Shown: one piece after another, positions 24,201 through 39,625 of the stretch
Layout: each line of letters opens with the position of its first letter
How positions within the stretch are numbered: position 1 is the first letter of the stretch
DNA from: Campylorhamphus procurvoides
Lineage: Eukaryota > Chordata > Aves > Passeriformes > Dendrocolaptidae
Reading direction: 5' to 3'
Length of the DNA: 64,000 nt
Assembly: GCA_013396655.1 (NCBI GenBank)
Contig: WBMV01006289.1
Span: forward strand, 2,807,160 to 2,871,159
Notes under the pieces: generated by a model
What the model was told of the DNA's origin: nothing
Database searches by the model: none
What the model saw: only the letters and a program-made list of their open reading frames with translations
Made by a program: the position numbers and the translations under genes

Positions 24201-27200
24201 TGGGGAGAGGATATTCAAGTGTCAAAATAACCTTTCATATGGTAGATATAACAAATTTCTGCATAACTATGTCATCTAACAGGTTTTTTTATCTACCTTC
24301 CAAAGATCCTGTTGGAGCACCTAGACAAGCCTGTGTTGATCTACTTTTTGAGGTGACCAGGGTCCTTTTATCCACTTGTCCTTGAAGAGGACAACTTGAC
24401 CTTTGCATGAAGTCTGTGAGCATTACAGTCAGGGCTACAAGATTCATTTTTTAAAATGGAAATTTATCATACTGTAAAAAGGTTTCCTGCTTCTATTTCT
24501 TCTTTTCAGAGTTATACTTTACAAATCAAGATATTCTTTCAGAGCATGAAAGAGCCAAGACCTGAAGCCAGTTGCATTTTTTCTGATAAAACTAATTATC
24601 ATGATCACACCATCACCATATACATCAAAAATCTAAACAGCACCAGTCACAGGTTTTGTGCTTATTTGTATGTGGTACAAGAAATATATCACACCACATT
24701 GAGCTAAATTCTGTATTCCTCATACTTAGCAGCACCTCACAAGATGGTTAGTGAGTTTATTCTAGATCACTCACAGCCATTACAGTATGGTTAGATGTGC
24801 ATAGAGGGGAGAAAAGAAAGTCTACCTGTTCAGAAATAAAACTTTTAGAATTACAATTATGCAGATTATTCTGTAAGTATCATTGTAAAATCTCTATAAG
24901 AAAGCTAGAACACAGTCAAAGTTCAATACTAGCATTATTGTCATTTACAAGTTTGTATTTGCAAGTATTTCTCCACCCTATACACACAAATAGGCAGGTG
25001 TGTTGCAAAAGATCACAAGGCTGCTACACATACGGTGAATCCCTCTCCCTTTTGCTTTACAGTAATTTAAAGTCTAAGGTTACAGATTTTCTGAATCTGT
25101 AGACATCCAAAAAAATTCAGTGGACTACACTGAATGCAATATCCACTTTTCTTGGGTTCCTTAGAAATAATAGGCAGAGCCCTATAAACCTATAGGGAGT
25201 AGCTAAAAAAACCCCAGTGCTGCCCACTCAAATGAACAGAATCTTTCTCCCAGATTTGAAACATTTGGAACAGCTACTCAGACTCCATCCAAAGCATTCT
25301 TATTAAACTGTAACAAAAACTGTATGATAATAATGACTCATGATTAATGATTGAATAAGCTGTATTTTTTTAAGCTACAACTTCATACAAAAACTGCAGA
25401 GCTTAAAATGTTCCTTTAAGATGTCAAAATACACACATACGTTCACACATTCTAGATGAAGTGTTATTCATCCCAGACTTCATTTCTAGCCTAAAAAAAA
25501 ACCTCATAAAAGCATTCTATCTAAATTCTCTTCAGTGAGATGAATTCATGATAGATACTATTTCCCATACAACTAATCTCCTTATTATGTGACTGAACAG
25601 TTGTGCCACATCTTCTCCTGCGTTTTTCACATCCGATCAATTCTGTTTGGATTAGAGGTGGAGATACACTGTAAAAGTGCACAGTATTTGAGGCTTCATT
25701 CCAAATATATCTTTTCCTACTCCTTTAGGTTCCTGATGCTGCCATCCTCTGTTAGCAGAAGCCCCTTTAAGCTTTCAAAAGGGAGTTGTGTCTGCATAGA
25801 CAGAAGGCTCTTTGCACCCAACAGTCCAGTTATTGGTACGAACTTGAATTATTACAAAAAGGCATGAAGACAAGGCAGCCCTAAGTGCTGTCTGCAATTC
25901 CTCCAGCTCGAGGTCAGTGAATTCTTCTCCTGAAAAACACTCACCTTTCCATTGTAGAGGGAGGTCACTGTATCTGTGGATTGTCATGTATTACTGTTGT
26001 TTATGAAAGAATAACTGCATTAAGACTTAAAGACACATTCATAAAAAATGCTGTTATCAGAAATTATCTGAATGCCACTTCGTAACAGATATCACACATT
26101 TCTATTCTGTCCGAATTTCTGGGAGAGAAAATCATCACTTAGGTTCAGATTTGCAAAGGATTTCCAACATCTGAGTTGTACCGATTTCAAAAGTAATTTC
26201 TCAATGAGTTGGACTCTAACTGCTGTTGCAGATCTGGGAAATCTCTGATGGGCCCATGATAATACAATGGTATTTTCAAAACCATCTATTAAATTATTGA
26301 TATTATAGTTGTGGATCTAATACTCTTACCTGAATGAGCAACCACCCAGAAACAGGCTTATGAGTTTGGGTCTTTTTATCCCTGCCTGTTTTTCTGCCTT
26401 CTAATCCTTTCTTGCAAGATGGGGTCTGTTTTTCATAATCTAAAAAAAGTTACAAATACTAGTTTTTTTCTATTTTCAAAAGGGTGATAATACCAAGAAA
26501 AAAAGGAAAAAATCAGATGCTTCCAAACCAAAGATCCAGGTGTCAAACATACACTACATTTTTTTGAGAGAGAAAACATAGAAATTTAAGTCAAAAAATG
26601 TTAATGTGAAAATAGTTTCCAACGGTTACACTTAAGTTATCACTTCACTGCATAGCAAAGATATTCAGTTTACCATTTGAGTTCTTTCATGAGCCAGCCC
26701 TGCTACAGGATTGTGAAAGCCCCGATGGGTTCTGATTCCTTATGTATGACCAAGTTTATCTCAACTATTTAGATTTATACTGTGTGTTGGGTCCCAAACA
26801 TGCCTTTGAAATTTGCTTTCAGTCATGTGTTATTGCAATAAAACCCACTGTGCTTATGTGCTTTGATGACGATAGTTGACCTTTAGAAAAAAATTGAGAA
26901 ACACTAACTATAAACCAGTACCTCAAGTATAATTAATAAAAAGGACTTGCAGTCCTTTACCTTACAAAAAAAAAAAAGCCACTGAACTCTAGGGCTGTAT
27001 AAATAATTGATTTTTCAATCACTGTCTGAAAATAGGCGCTGAAATTAATTGCTATGCCAGGATTGACCCAAAATGCCCATGTTCTCATGAAAAAATAAAT
27101 AAAAACATTTAATTTAAATTTTATTTGGCTTCATTTTGGAGTTTTTAAGACCTCATAAAAGTATATTTTTAAACGGTGTATTTTAAAAAGATGAGCATAT

Positions 27201-30200
27201 TAAAGCAAATTATTTACACTTAAAAACAGCCTGCACTTTCAAGGTTCTTTCTGAGAAACAGTCTGAAAATTTGTTGCAAGTTCACACATTATTTCTGTTG
27301 AACAAAGTTTTCGTTTCTACCCAGCACTAAATAATTCATAATTCAGTTAATCAAATTTAAGATGGAAACAAAAAAAAATAAGGTCTCTTTCCACATTAGC
27401 TTGCAAATGAAACAACCAAGTGCTCTAATAACATATTTTGGGAAAAGCAGTCATTTAAGTTTTACATTCCAAAGAATCACCTCATTGTCCTTTGCAGCAC
27501 CTCTTTAAGTTCCTGTTGACCATCCATAACCATCATGGAATATTTTCATTCCAGCCTTCCCACTCTTTACATAGTGTCATTTTCCTTAACACTGCACATG
27601 TTGGTAGCAAAAGAAGGAAAGCAGCCACTCCAGAGAAGATGCAAAGCAACATGGGGGCAACATTACCAGCAGCTCTGGGAGGAAAGGTAAAGACAAAATG
27701 GTAAAAGGGAAGAGTCAAAGAAGAAGAGGAGCAAAGTGTCAAGTAGGAGACTGCATCACACTGCTCAGGCAGGTGCAATAAAAATGGATTAGAATAGAAG
27801 GGCTAAATGCCAGAAACTTAGTCCCAAATGTAGCCAGCAAAAAAATTCTTAAAAAAATAACTGTGAAAAGAAACAATTATCCTGCAGCTTTCAAGGATCA
27901 ATATAGGTTATGAGTAGAATATCGACACAAAAGTATTAATTGAATGCATGTCATAGTAAATCCTCCTTTCAAAAAGAGAGGTGTCTGCAATTCAATCTAT
28001 TGTCAATTTAACCAGAAAGTGTCCTTAAAAGTTTTGACAGTCAGAAAATCACAAAATGTCTAAAAGTTAATTCATCTCTGTGCACTGTGATTTAAATCAG
28101 ATCTTTGCTGACCACTCAAGAAAGTGGTTTTACACAGAGCAAAATTCAAAAAGCCAAAAGCAAGACAGAGGCAGAAATAAGTATGGTTTCCTACTAGTGT
28201 CTTTCATTTACAATATTTTTTACATATCACCAATAATTCTGTGTTTAAAGATCCAGTAGCCATTTTCACTTGGCTGTGCTTGGAACTACTGCCCATTTCC
28301 TTGAACTAACTACAAGGGCAGAACACAGATTCAGGTTCCTTTTGAAAATACCTTATATCAAAGGGTCAATAAACACAGAAACTCAAGAGTTTATTATGAC
28401 CTAAAATATTTGTACAGTAATTTTAGAGGAAAAAAGTGCTCACACAGTTCTCCTAATAGCAAAGCAGAGAGGACATTTTGTTTTGGTGGCTTTTTTTTTT
28501 AAAGTAACTTAAGAAAACTAAAATTAACAATATTCCATTTACATCAGATTTAAGACTGGAATTGTCCAGTCTGTCTGGAGAATCTTCAGACATAAAGAAT
28601 GCAATGGTGAATGAAAGAGGAGATTTGATATTCTAATTTATCTAATGGCAAAGCAAGGGATTTTCCCATGTGCTTCCTCCAAATATTTCACATTTTTCTT
28701 CTAGGAAGTATTTTTCACCATGAAAGGGTAAATTGCATGAAATTTGAATTAAAGAGACATATTCTAATAGCAATAACCCCTGCCAGGGTATGCATTACGT
28801 GACTTATTGACAAGCCTTTCAAGTGATTGAAGGCACACGGTCTTCAGGCTGTTTCTTTGCAGCTTACCCAGGACATGCACCAATAGCCTACACACATCCA
28901 TCTTTGTGGGGCTTATTACTACTACATATTAATCACCATGGCAGTCAGATGTTGGTTACTAGTCATTCTCCCACAGCTGGAGAGGATTGAAAAACAAAGA
29001 TTTTGTTTGCAATTAAAAAACCACAGCGTCTTCAGGGTCTTGGGAGAAGCACAATTTTTAGTCCAAAGAGATGGTACTTTGAGAGTTCCAGTCAGGATTT
29101 AATTTTACTAACACATGCAACTTCAGAAGCAATATTGTGATTCCGTATTAAAAGCTGATCACAAACACAAAACCATGATAAATTGACCCTTACAGTGCAT
29201 ATAAAAAAGGACAATAAAGAAAAAATCATTCTTATTGCAAAAAACACGTTGAGATTTCAGTGCTTCAAGAGCACTTGATGGACTCTGCCACATTTCTAGC
29301 TACAGTTACTTTTTCAGTTTTCAAATCAGAGCAAACCTAACAAAAAGGTGGCTGAAAACGAGAGAGTAAAATTCTTAGTCTGTCTAAACTCACTCATCAG
29401 TGTGTGCAAATTCCTGTACACAGTGTCTTTTACCCGAGTCTTCTTCATGTTTTTGAAGACATTCTCCTCCTGTATTGCCTGGAAAGGGTTGCTGTGTTAC
29501 CTCAACCACGTCTGCACAATACGCAACACTAATTGCATTAATGGCTTAAAACATTTTCTTTGGCTGATGGACTGAAAACAAGACCATGACATACGTGATT
29601 ATTCCATTAAAAAGTAATTTGTTTTTTAGTTCATTATGGAGCACATGTAAGAACTAAAGCGCATCCATTCTGGAATTTCAGGGTTCCTACAGAATCCTGG
29701 GTGATTTGTTTATGATGTGGTCATGATTGACTGTCAGTTACTAATAAATGGTAAATAAAAAAGTAACCTGTGATATTAAAGTACTACATTAGCTACATTG
29801 TGATTAAATTACAGTAACACCACCAGCTATAAACCTTTATAGAATCTCCTCAGCCATGCAGTAATTCTCCTAACTATACTATTATGTAGAGCACAAATAT
29901 TTCTTTGTAAGTCTGAAGCAATACATCAGGGAAGCATTTACTGCTAAAGCTAGATTGAGAGTAAATGCATCTTGGGTTGCTATGAATAAAGCTCTAGCTT
30001 CTCATTACTTTATGACAAGACACAGAAATTCACTTTACTTTTCATTTAAGCTTTTCTGCTCCAGTTTATAGATGTATGCCTTCACGCTTTTATTCCCTTC
30101 TCGCTTCAGCCGTACGTAATAAATGATTATAAATTTTCACATTTGACCACCTCTCTGCTAGCCTCATGCTTAATGCACAAAGTTAGGAAGCTGCAGGTAA

Positions 30201-31093
30201 AAATTTCACAAACACTTTTATTTATGATGTTGTCCTTGGTAACGGAAATTTCAATGTACTGAAATGAAAAGTATGATTAAAGGGATACGACGTCCTGACA
30301 AGGATAGTAGAGGGCAGCCTTCTATTTCCCACTGAAAATATATAATACTTTTTTGACATCAATTTCATAGAGAATAGACATGGGCTAGTCATGAAAAAAA
30401 GACACAAACATGTTTCTAACTTCAGTGTTGTTCTGCTGTCTTAAATGAAACTTATTCCAGAAATATTTTGTCCAAGTTACACAGCTTTCAAGTTAAAGTC
30501 AGACATATTATTTTGTATAAACAAGATACTGTGCAGTTAAAAAAACCCCAAACAAACAAAAACATCCCAGTCTTACTGATAATTTTCTGCAAAATTTAAA
30601 AATAAAACACACCTTCTGTTAAGAGAGATATATTCCTTTCTCGTTTTCTCTTGTCACCTTCCCTATCATTTTACCACTACAATAGGATTTATTGCTTGTA
30701 GCTTTTGTCTGGTTTTGATTCTAAATTCATTTTAGCAAATGCATATTGTCCTGTGGAGCTAAAAGGTTGTGACAGGCTCAAAACACTTTAGAAGTGGTAC
30801 CCTAATAAGGAGTGCTTTATTTTTAATGAAACCCATTTTGACTCCTCTTTAAAAAAAAATCTAAATAAAACTTTACAAATTCCATATAACATTAAGAGCA
30901 TTGCTCCTATTCATGGGTTAATGGAGGAAGTGAAATAACATGAAGGTTCTGTTATAACACTTACAGTTTTAGATTACATGAAAAATAAATTAATCTAAAA
31001 TCTCAAAAGTGAAATCCATCTTCTTGAGCAATTTTTAAAGTAAATTACTTCAGTCTAGTATCTCATTCTTATAAGTGATACATATAATTGGCA

Positions 31094-31131
31094 GATAATA
31101 ATAGTAACAATAATAAAAATAATAATAATAT
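31094..31131. repeat. (TAA)n-type microsatellite, imperfect
   Basis: GATAATAATAGTAACAATAA followed by further AATAATAATA units; interrupted trinucleotide repeat. Confidence 0.8.
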
Positions 31132-34100
31132 CCTCACACCAAACACCTGCCCAGTTTACCTTCCAGACCAATATTCTCTTCAATTTCCAATAGCATAGAT
31201 ACAAATATAAAACATTTTGAAAAATAAGTGTTGAACTACCACATTCTATTATGTTTAAATCTATTTTAAAAGTATGCAGTAAGATAAAGCTTCCACCTTT
31301 AGGCTTTTTAAGGCAAATGGATAAACTAAGCTGTGGAGAAGAGGGGAATAGTTCCAAAGTTCTTTACATCAAACATTGAACTTTTCATCCCCGAACGACT
31401 GTTTCAAATCCTGCTTGGATTGGTACAGACTAAAACTTGCATTTAAGCATTAGATATTTAACAATATATACACAAAGCTCTGAGTTTCTATTCCTTGTCA
31501 GCTGTGTCTGTGTACAATTCCTAGTGAACGGCTTCTTGTGATCAGCATTAACAGGCATAGTTAGCAGAGATAGGAACAACCAAACTTTTTTTCTAATCCT
31601 GTTCATTCCATGCATAGCTACCTTGGCAGAGCAATTCTAGAAAGTTCCACTCTTTCTTTAACAGTACCAATGACTTAAAGAAAAAAGATATCTAGAAAAT
31701 GATATTGGTATTAAGAATTTGTGCTTATTAAACTCTTGAGGCATTGTTTTCCAAAGAAAGGTTGGGGATTTACTATTTACAAACACATAAATCATTTGTT
31801 CTGTTGCCAATACTCAGTCGTTATAAAACCCCTCATGAACGAACAGTCAGAACACTTTTCAATTTGTGCTCATAACATCATCATCCCTTTCTCAATAAAA
31901 GAAGCTACAAAGATTTTGTGACAGATTCTATCTGTTGCCTATCATACAAACCCCTGAAAAACACATTATGTCTTATGTCAGTTATTAAAAAAAGCCACAA
32001 GTTACAATGAAAACAAAATTACTGACTATTGTAATTTGCATGTCTATCTTAATCCATTTCAGATTTACTGTTACTCTGAGGTTTTACACCTTGGTATTTT
32101 TTAATTCTGCCTTACCACATAATTACACGCTACTGTAATTATTCCTTTTATAATCAGTGCCGTAATAATACCAGCAATCTACATTGCTGAGCATTCTGCA
32201 TAGTGTCCTTACTGAAGCACAATCTAGTCTAAACGCATTTTAATATTTGCAGTTTGAAACCTGACAAAAACGTCCTTAAAGCAGACATGTGGGATCAATT
32301 ATGCTAAATAAAGCATACAGGTTAGAACCACCATACCACAGCAGAGCTCACACTTTCTTTTTAACTTGCTAATGTCTCTGACCCCTCTGTACAAAAGCAC
32401 TTTAATCAACATTCATATCTTAGATTTTTCTCAGCCTTACCATTTAACAAGCTGCAAAAAATGTTTAGCAATCAATTATATATATCAAGTTGATATGCTG
32501 CAGGACTGAGGGTCATTTAAGCTTAGAGCTACATGTGAGAAAGCCACATGGGGAGCAAACTCACTTCTGCCTTTTAAACTTTCAAGCAAAGGACAGCCTA
32601 ATTAACCCAATAGAGAGGGTCCCCTCAGCCTTTCCGAAGCTCATTGTAAACCCATTGACAACTGTTCTTTTGGGCCTTAAGAGCATTTGCTTTATGTCTT
32701 CAAGATTCAGCTGTGCACACATACAGCACCAATAAGAACTGTCACAATCAAGTGATCATATTAGCTAAATTTGATTCTGATCACATGGCCTAATCCACTG
32801 CTGGAACAATAACCTAAATCTGGACCTGGCTACTGATGTCTGGTATGAGATATGGGTCAGTGAACATAAGTGCTCTATTTGTAATCATAAAAAGAGAGAT
32901 AATGCATAGGATGCTAAACTATTGCTTTGCCTCCCCTTCATCTTATGGGGAAATTGATGGTCCATATTCTTCAGGAGGATAGGGAGAGGATGTGGCTGAT
33001 TAGGAATCAAGGATTTGCTCTGACTCTGCATCTTTTAAAGAGATTTCCTTCCTCTCTTAACACTGTTTTCAGAGGAGTGTGACCAATAAGAGTAGATTCC
33101 CCACTGTTCAACTAAGGCACTGGCTTTTAGGGGAGGGGGGTCTGCTTCATTATTTTATCAATCGAAAACACCACCCAACTCATTCTAGGTTCTTAGGCAG
33201 CTCAGCATGGTTTCTGAGACAGCTCCACCTACTCTTCTCAGGGTTCATATACAGGCCAACTTCTTAGATTTTGGAGAATCTCCAGGATGTCACATTGCTT
33301 TCAGAGTGTCTTTGCTAGTTGCCTGCTAAATTAATGCAAAGAACTGTAGCTCGGACAGGGAGCAGAAGACTTCCTTCTTTACAAGGGATTTACCTCTGGT
33401 AGTATTAATGCCATATCATCTAACCAGGGCAGTCACACTCTGCTCAGGACAAACAAACAAACAGACAAGGCCGTTTCATCGACATACTTACTGGAAAATA
33501 AGTGCTAACTCATAGGACAAGTCAACAGTTAAATGCGAAATATAGAGCCTTGACTTGTTTTTAATTTACTGTAGTCTCAAAGGGTAGGATAACCAGAATT
33601 CTTCCAGAACCATGTGTATAATGAGGTGTACAGGGCACATACAGGGCATAATACATACCTTAAGCACATGGCAAGTATTCCCAGTGCCTTGGCACAAGAA
33701 CTGCAGAGTTAGCAAACACCTCAGATTCCATCTAACATTTTGTGGAAAGATCCAAGGAAATCTTGACAGATGGTAGCTCTGTCCAAAAATCATAGTTACT
33801 AAGCATGGAAGTTCCATAGCTGTACAAGTTAAATACTAAAGTGGTTTTTTAGTTTAGAAGTAAGATTTTAAGAATATTGTTTCTTGCCATGCTTTTTGGT
33901 GATTCTTAAACCTAAACTGGGTATTTGTCTGAATTAGATGCATTAATCTGACTTCAACCTTAAGTTACTCAGGTTTTATAAGACAGCAATAAAGCTTTCT
34001 TTGCATTAACCAGCCAAGCACATAAACATTTTAATGAACTGTTTTTACATGGTTCGTTGAGTAGCTCCTGGTCTCCTACAATACAAATCACTTCTCCGTC

Positions 34101-35416
34101 ACACTTGCCCCTCTCACACAGACTTTTCCTCTCAGCGTACAAAATGGAAATGGAATAGCAGTTCTATGGATATTCAGCAAATATGACATTCTAGTCAGTA
34201 AAAATGTCTAAGCTACTGTGTCATATACAGAAGATCTCCAGCAGTGGCAAGCAGTGAAATAGAACACGCAGAGAAACAAGGTGCACTGTAATCACCAAGC
34301 AAACTGCTCGGGACCTCCATACAATAAACCTCTTGGAGTTTCAGACTCCAAGCAAGCGTTTCAGACAATGCGCTACAGGGTTGCTGTGGACTACTAGGGG
34401 AGCTAAATTGTCATTAATCATAGAACAGTCCATCTCCCAAACAGGTATTTAGTTTATACAGGCCTAAAGGTTGAAATAAATTATTGAAATCAGCATCACT
34501 GTAGACCAAATCTCTTTGGAATAATTAAATTACATTAATGACAAGCATTTTGGTGTATTCTAGTCAACCTTTAAAAAGCAATGTGAAAAGCATAAAATAT
34601 TTATTGTTATGTTTTCAAATAGACTTTATGAGACATTATGTATTTTTGAGATTAAAGATTAGTTCTAACACATGATTTAATAATGAATGCAAATTATAAA
34701 TGAATATTTAACAAACCATATCACATTTTATGTCTTAACATATCCTTTGCCATTACTGTGACTGAATGAGAAATGGCTCTGTGATGTATTGTCCTGCTAC
34801 CTAGGGCCCTGGTGTTTTCACCTTGATATGGCCTTTAAAATAAATTAATTTGTTAACATTTAAGAACTCTGTAAGAGTTGACATAAAACATTTATAAGCC
34901 TGTTTATGATTGAACAAGCCATGCACTAATCAGAAAATATTTATTGTAAAAATAATTTATTTGACCAATTGTTCCATGAAAAAAAAAGATCTGGAAATGT
35001 TTATTTCCAAACTGAGTTTAGGATGAACTGGTACTAATGATATCATAAAGATATTATATAGTGTTAATATAACCTGAGTATTAAAAACATAATGAATTTG
35101 CTATTTATGAACCTGTAAGTTTTACCTCAACCCTGGAATAAACTTCCAATCATTACAGTCCTATTAATAACTTTCTGTCTTCTTTTCCTTCTCTTTGTCC
35201 TTATTCCCATTTTTCTTTCCTCTTCATGGTCAGTCACATTTTTTTGGTATTTGCAGAATTAATTAAATTATGTTTTAAAAAGCAATATTTTATTTAATTC
35301 TGAGCAATATTTTGTAGTATTCTATGTGCTTAAGTGACAATACAGATTATTACCACAGAAAAATATTAATTTTGTTTAGTTTTCATTATTAGTTTTTAAT
35401 GCTATATCTATCCCTA

Positions 35417-35450
35417 TTAAATTTATTTTGATGTTAAATTTATTTTGATG
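35417..35450. repeat. Perfect 17-bp tandem duplication
   Basis: TTAAATTTATTTTGATG occurs twice head to tail without mismatch. Confidence 0.9.
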
Positions 35451-38400
35451 TTGCAGATAAAAAATGCAAAGAAATACAGGCTTCTCAGCTTTATAATTTT
35501 GTTCATTTTAAATGGCCTAATTCAGAGTTCCTGTTAAGCAAATATACTACACACAACTTAAACTAAAACACAGCCATTACATTGGATGGGAGTTTCACTA
35601 AATTCTCCAGCAAGTTTTAGTGATTGAAATAATAAATTGCCTGTCTGCCAGTGCTCAGCTGAGCTGACCACATAGATCACTGTCCTAATTTAATCAGCTA
35701 GGAATGAGACTTACAGTAAGTTATAACAAGAGCTTGGCTCACAATGTTTTATATTTACATAGCACTCTTAATATGTAAAGATTAATGAAAAAATAATTGA
35801 AAAAATTCTGATAAGAATTTTCTTCTACTAGCCCTTTCAATTCGATATTTCCACACCCAAATACAGTGTTTAAAGAAGAGAGTTTCAGCTATTTTGGAAA
35901 AAATGGAGCAATAAATTAAGAATGGAAAGAGGAGGATGGGCTGGGAAGGGTGAGATTCAAAAGGACACTATGACTAAAGGACAATAAGAAATGAACTAAA
36001 AATCAAATTATTACCGTTGGGTGAGAAAGAAATAAAAGAAAAAAATTAAAAGTAAGAATGAGTTTGTTAACTGTCAAGAGAACCCTTACTATAGCAAACC
36101 CTACTCTCTTCTGGTGTCTGCCCTGTCTGTCTGGAGTGCACTGTCACACAGCAGTCTGGGTGTTCAGTTGTTTTCTGACTGATGGTATATTTTCTCACAT
36201 CTCCCAGACATTGCTGTCATCTTATTCCAGTCATCTCTCCTTAGCAATTTTTGCCAGTATTTTCTTCACATTTCATTCTGCAGTGCTCTTGCTCACTGCT
36301 GTTCTCTTGTGTTCACTGAAAACTATTTCTGACATGCAACCTCCTAAGACTTATCTCATGATCAGTTTGGGGATCACTCCTATTTAAGCTCCATCTCAGT
36401 TCAGACTCTTTTACTCATCCACTGCTTTCTATATCTTGGGAAAAGCTGCTGCCAACACCAATTTTCTTTCATTTCAGGGCCCTTAAAAGAGATCTAAGTT
36501 TGCAGTACTACCTCATCATGGACATCTCTTCACATGCAGACAAAAGCCTCAGCTGAACTGGATGACAGACTAGCTTCACTCAGTAAGACAACATTTCAAT
36601 TCTCCACAGTATTGTTCATGACTCGGGGAAGCCTTTGTTCCAGGCCTAAATCCAGGAGATAACAATACTGTTTCTCTTTGTCACATTCCACCCCAGTTTA
36701 AATTTTCCCTGAAACTCAAACTCCTGTCAAATATTCTACACCAGTGTCTTTGCCATTTATTGACTAAACAGTTAATACGGGTGACCTAAAGCATCATACC
36801 CAAGACGGAGAATTTAAAAGCCAACCAGCACATCAGCTCACAATGTGAAAATTAAACTTCAGTTTAACTGTCCATGTCCTCGAGGTGGTAGCATTTTCTA
36901 TCAAGCCTGATGCACTTTTCAAATCTGATTGAAGTGCCTTTTTCCTCTTTTTTTCTTTTTTTTTTTTTTTAAATCATCTTGGCTTTCCTCTGAAGAAACA
37001 ACCTACTTAATTCCACACAAAGATTTCCAAGGAAGATATATGGATTTGCCTGCACTGCCACACTACCACTCTCTCTTCTCAAAATTCTCAAGAAGCAAAA
37101 AAGCTGCACTGAATACCCTAATATTCATCCTGGGCCATAGCCAGTGCCCACTAAAGCCAACCAAGACAGTTCCACAGACTTTGGTAATGTTTTACATGAG
37201 GCTCAGGGGCAGCCAATGACCACAAATCAGATAAGCAGTTTTGCAGATTCTCCTCTCTCACTCAACTCTCTTAAGCTCTGTTAAAACACTCATGATTGGT
37301 ACAGCCTAATGAGCTACATAAGACATGTTAAAATATTATACAGCATCATACACTAAAGCCAAAATCATGAAAATCACTTCACCTGTGATAAAATAAAATT
37401 TGAGTCAACGTTCACAAAAACTAGCATCACAATATTATGTTCATGTTTCTATTACATCCATTCTGCCATACATGTCTAGTTAATATTTCTGCTTGAAAAT
37501 TAGCAATTACATTTACATCTACAGAAAAGGAAAGCAGCAAAATTTAGCTTTGTGAGAGAACATTACTAAAACTGGTAAGGGAGAAATAATGGACAGGAAC
37601 CAAAGAGCTGCTTTCAGAATTACCACCTGAAAACTTAGGAATGGAGAAAACAAAAACAATTCCCAGCTGAAGAATAGACAAAGACGATAACCCTCCCATA
37701 GGAGCACAGCATGATAAGTAGCCACAGGGAGAATCACTGTGATCAGTCAGAAAGGCAGGAGAGTTATTAGCTTAGCCCTGAACCTCCTACTTAATGTGGG
37801 GCCAGTGGTGATAGTTAACAGACCCTGGCTAAGGTGACAAGCTTTGGACCTGCTTGAGGAAATCCAATTGAGGAGCAGCCATGAGGAACAACAAGCTAGA
37901 AACAGATGTTTCAGCTACCAGAATGTGCACACATTTAACCTGAATATGTAGAAAAAATATTATTTTCTATAGATAGTGATTTCATCTCCTTCTGCAGCTC
38001 AGGTGCTGTCAGATCTCATTATCCACAGCTAAAGTACTTCCTTCCACTTTGGAATAGATCTTAAATTCAAGCAGAACTGTTTGAGTCATAGCTACCGAAT
38101 GAAGAATTCAAGGCAGTAGATTAATATTCTGAAGATAATTTTAGTATTCAAGCAAAAAAAGCCTGAAGTCATGGGAACACAAAAAGTTAAATTTCAACAG
38201 AGTTAAAATAATGAGTAATACCTATTTAACCCAGCACACAGCATCAGGAAATCTAGAGCTTTCTTTCAGCTGTCAATTCATATTTAGCAACCAAGGAGGA
38301 TTATATGTTCATGTATCAATAAATATCTGGTCTGCTGCCAAAATGGGACAGGACCAGGTTTGTCAGGAGAAGCTAATTACACTCAAAGGCAATTGTGCCA

Positions 38401-39060
38401 AATACAACAAACAAATGTCAAAAACTTAAGCTGGTCTTCCGTGCATCTCTGGGTTCCATAGCATATGAAGGAGAATACAAAAGTCCTGGGGGATGTTAAT
38501 ATCATATATACAACATATACTCATGTACATGGTGCACATTTTCCTTTGCAGTTCTATAAATCTCATTAACATTCATGAAAACTACATATGCACCTCAAGA
38601 GGAGAAAATGCCCTGATAGGCTGATGTTTACAAGAAATTTACTACTCTCAACACGACATATGTCTGTTGCAGATTTCAAACACATCCCATTTTAGGGACA
38701 TACAATATCCCTGAATGGTTTGTGCTAAGTTTGTTTATCGTTCTACATTAAAAAATAAAATAAATACAATATGTATGAGAGGAAACTAATACCACTGACT
38801 GTCTGAAAAAGCCTATCTCGAAGCATGCAAGGAACAGTGAAATATCCCTACAAACAACTTTTTTTTAACTTCTAACCTTATATAGTTTCAGATTATAAGA
38901 GTAAGGTAAGCTCCTCTTTCAACTTCTCAATTTTATGTATTGTAAATAAGTTAAAGTGATATAAATTTTTGCTCTCTCATGCTGCCATTTCCCAAGTAAA
39001 TAATCTCAGTGATTTCCAAGATAATAATAAAACAAGAAGTCCCTAGCAAAAGTTTTTTTC

Positions 39061-39125
39061 ATAAAATCATAGAATCCTTTATTCTGGAAAAGACTTATAA
39101 CTGACTTTAGTCCTCACTTCTAAGT
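39061..39125 (-). mobile_element. Old CR1 3'-end relic
   Basis: AAATCATAGAATCCTTTATT followed by CTGGAAAAGACTTATAA resembles the reverse complement of a CR1 terminus (TCATAGAATCA, then TTGGAAAAGACC). It is short and diverged. Confidence 0.5.
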
Positions 39126-39539
39126 AAGGTAGAGTATGATAAATTACTCTGATACTTGACTGAAACAAAGCCAAAGATGTTATCAGTTGCCTTTTCTCCA
39201 TTTAAATTATATCATGGGGCCGGAGGGAAAGGAAGGATTAGTACCTGAAATTAAAAGCTTCTTCAGAGCTCTAAATTCTCAACATCTGGATGTTAATGAT
39301 AGCTGTTTTTTCAAATTACAATCACTTAGGGTTGATATAAGGATATAAAATTTTTTGTTAAATATAGCCTCATAGAACATTGTTTCTTATGAACTCAAAG
39401 CAAAAGTTTTTAAAGACATGCCTTGAGCTTGTTTTAAATAGCAATAGTTTTAGAAATAACTGGAAAAAAGGTTTCTTCATAACATAGCTTCTACTTCAGA
39501 GAAAGTCAGTGGTCAGAAGGCAAGGAATCTACCTTTATT

Positions 39540-39625
39540 TTCATATATACTTATAATATTATTATTAGATTATATATAAATATATTGCATATGTAATAGA
39601 TATTGTACATATTATAGATAATGCT
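39540..39625. repeat. AT-rich low-complexity stretch
   Basis: Almost pure A/T with ATATAT and TTATTA words. It is unstable-looking simple sequence without coding content. Confidence 0.7.

Larger units (their letters stand above)
24201..39060. other. Intergenic between ZNF281 and KIF14, first part
   Basis: About 15 kb with no supportable gene. It holds the (TAA)n microsatellite, the 17-bp tandem duplication and, at about 36.05-37.2 kb, a stretch that is pyrimidine-rich on the plus strand and somewhat GC-richer than its surroundings, whose origin I cannot name. Confidence 0.5.
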
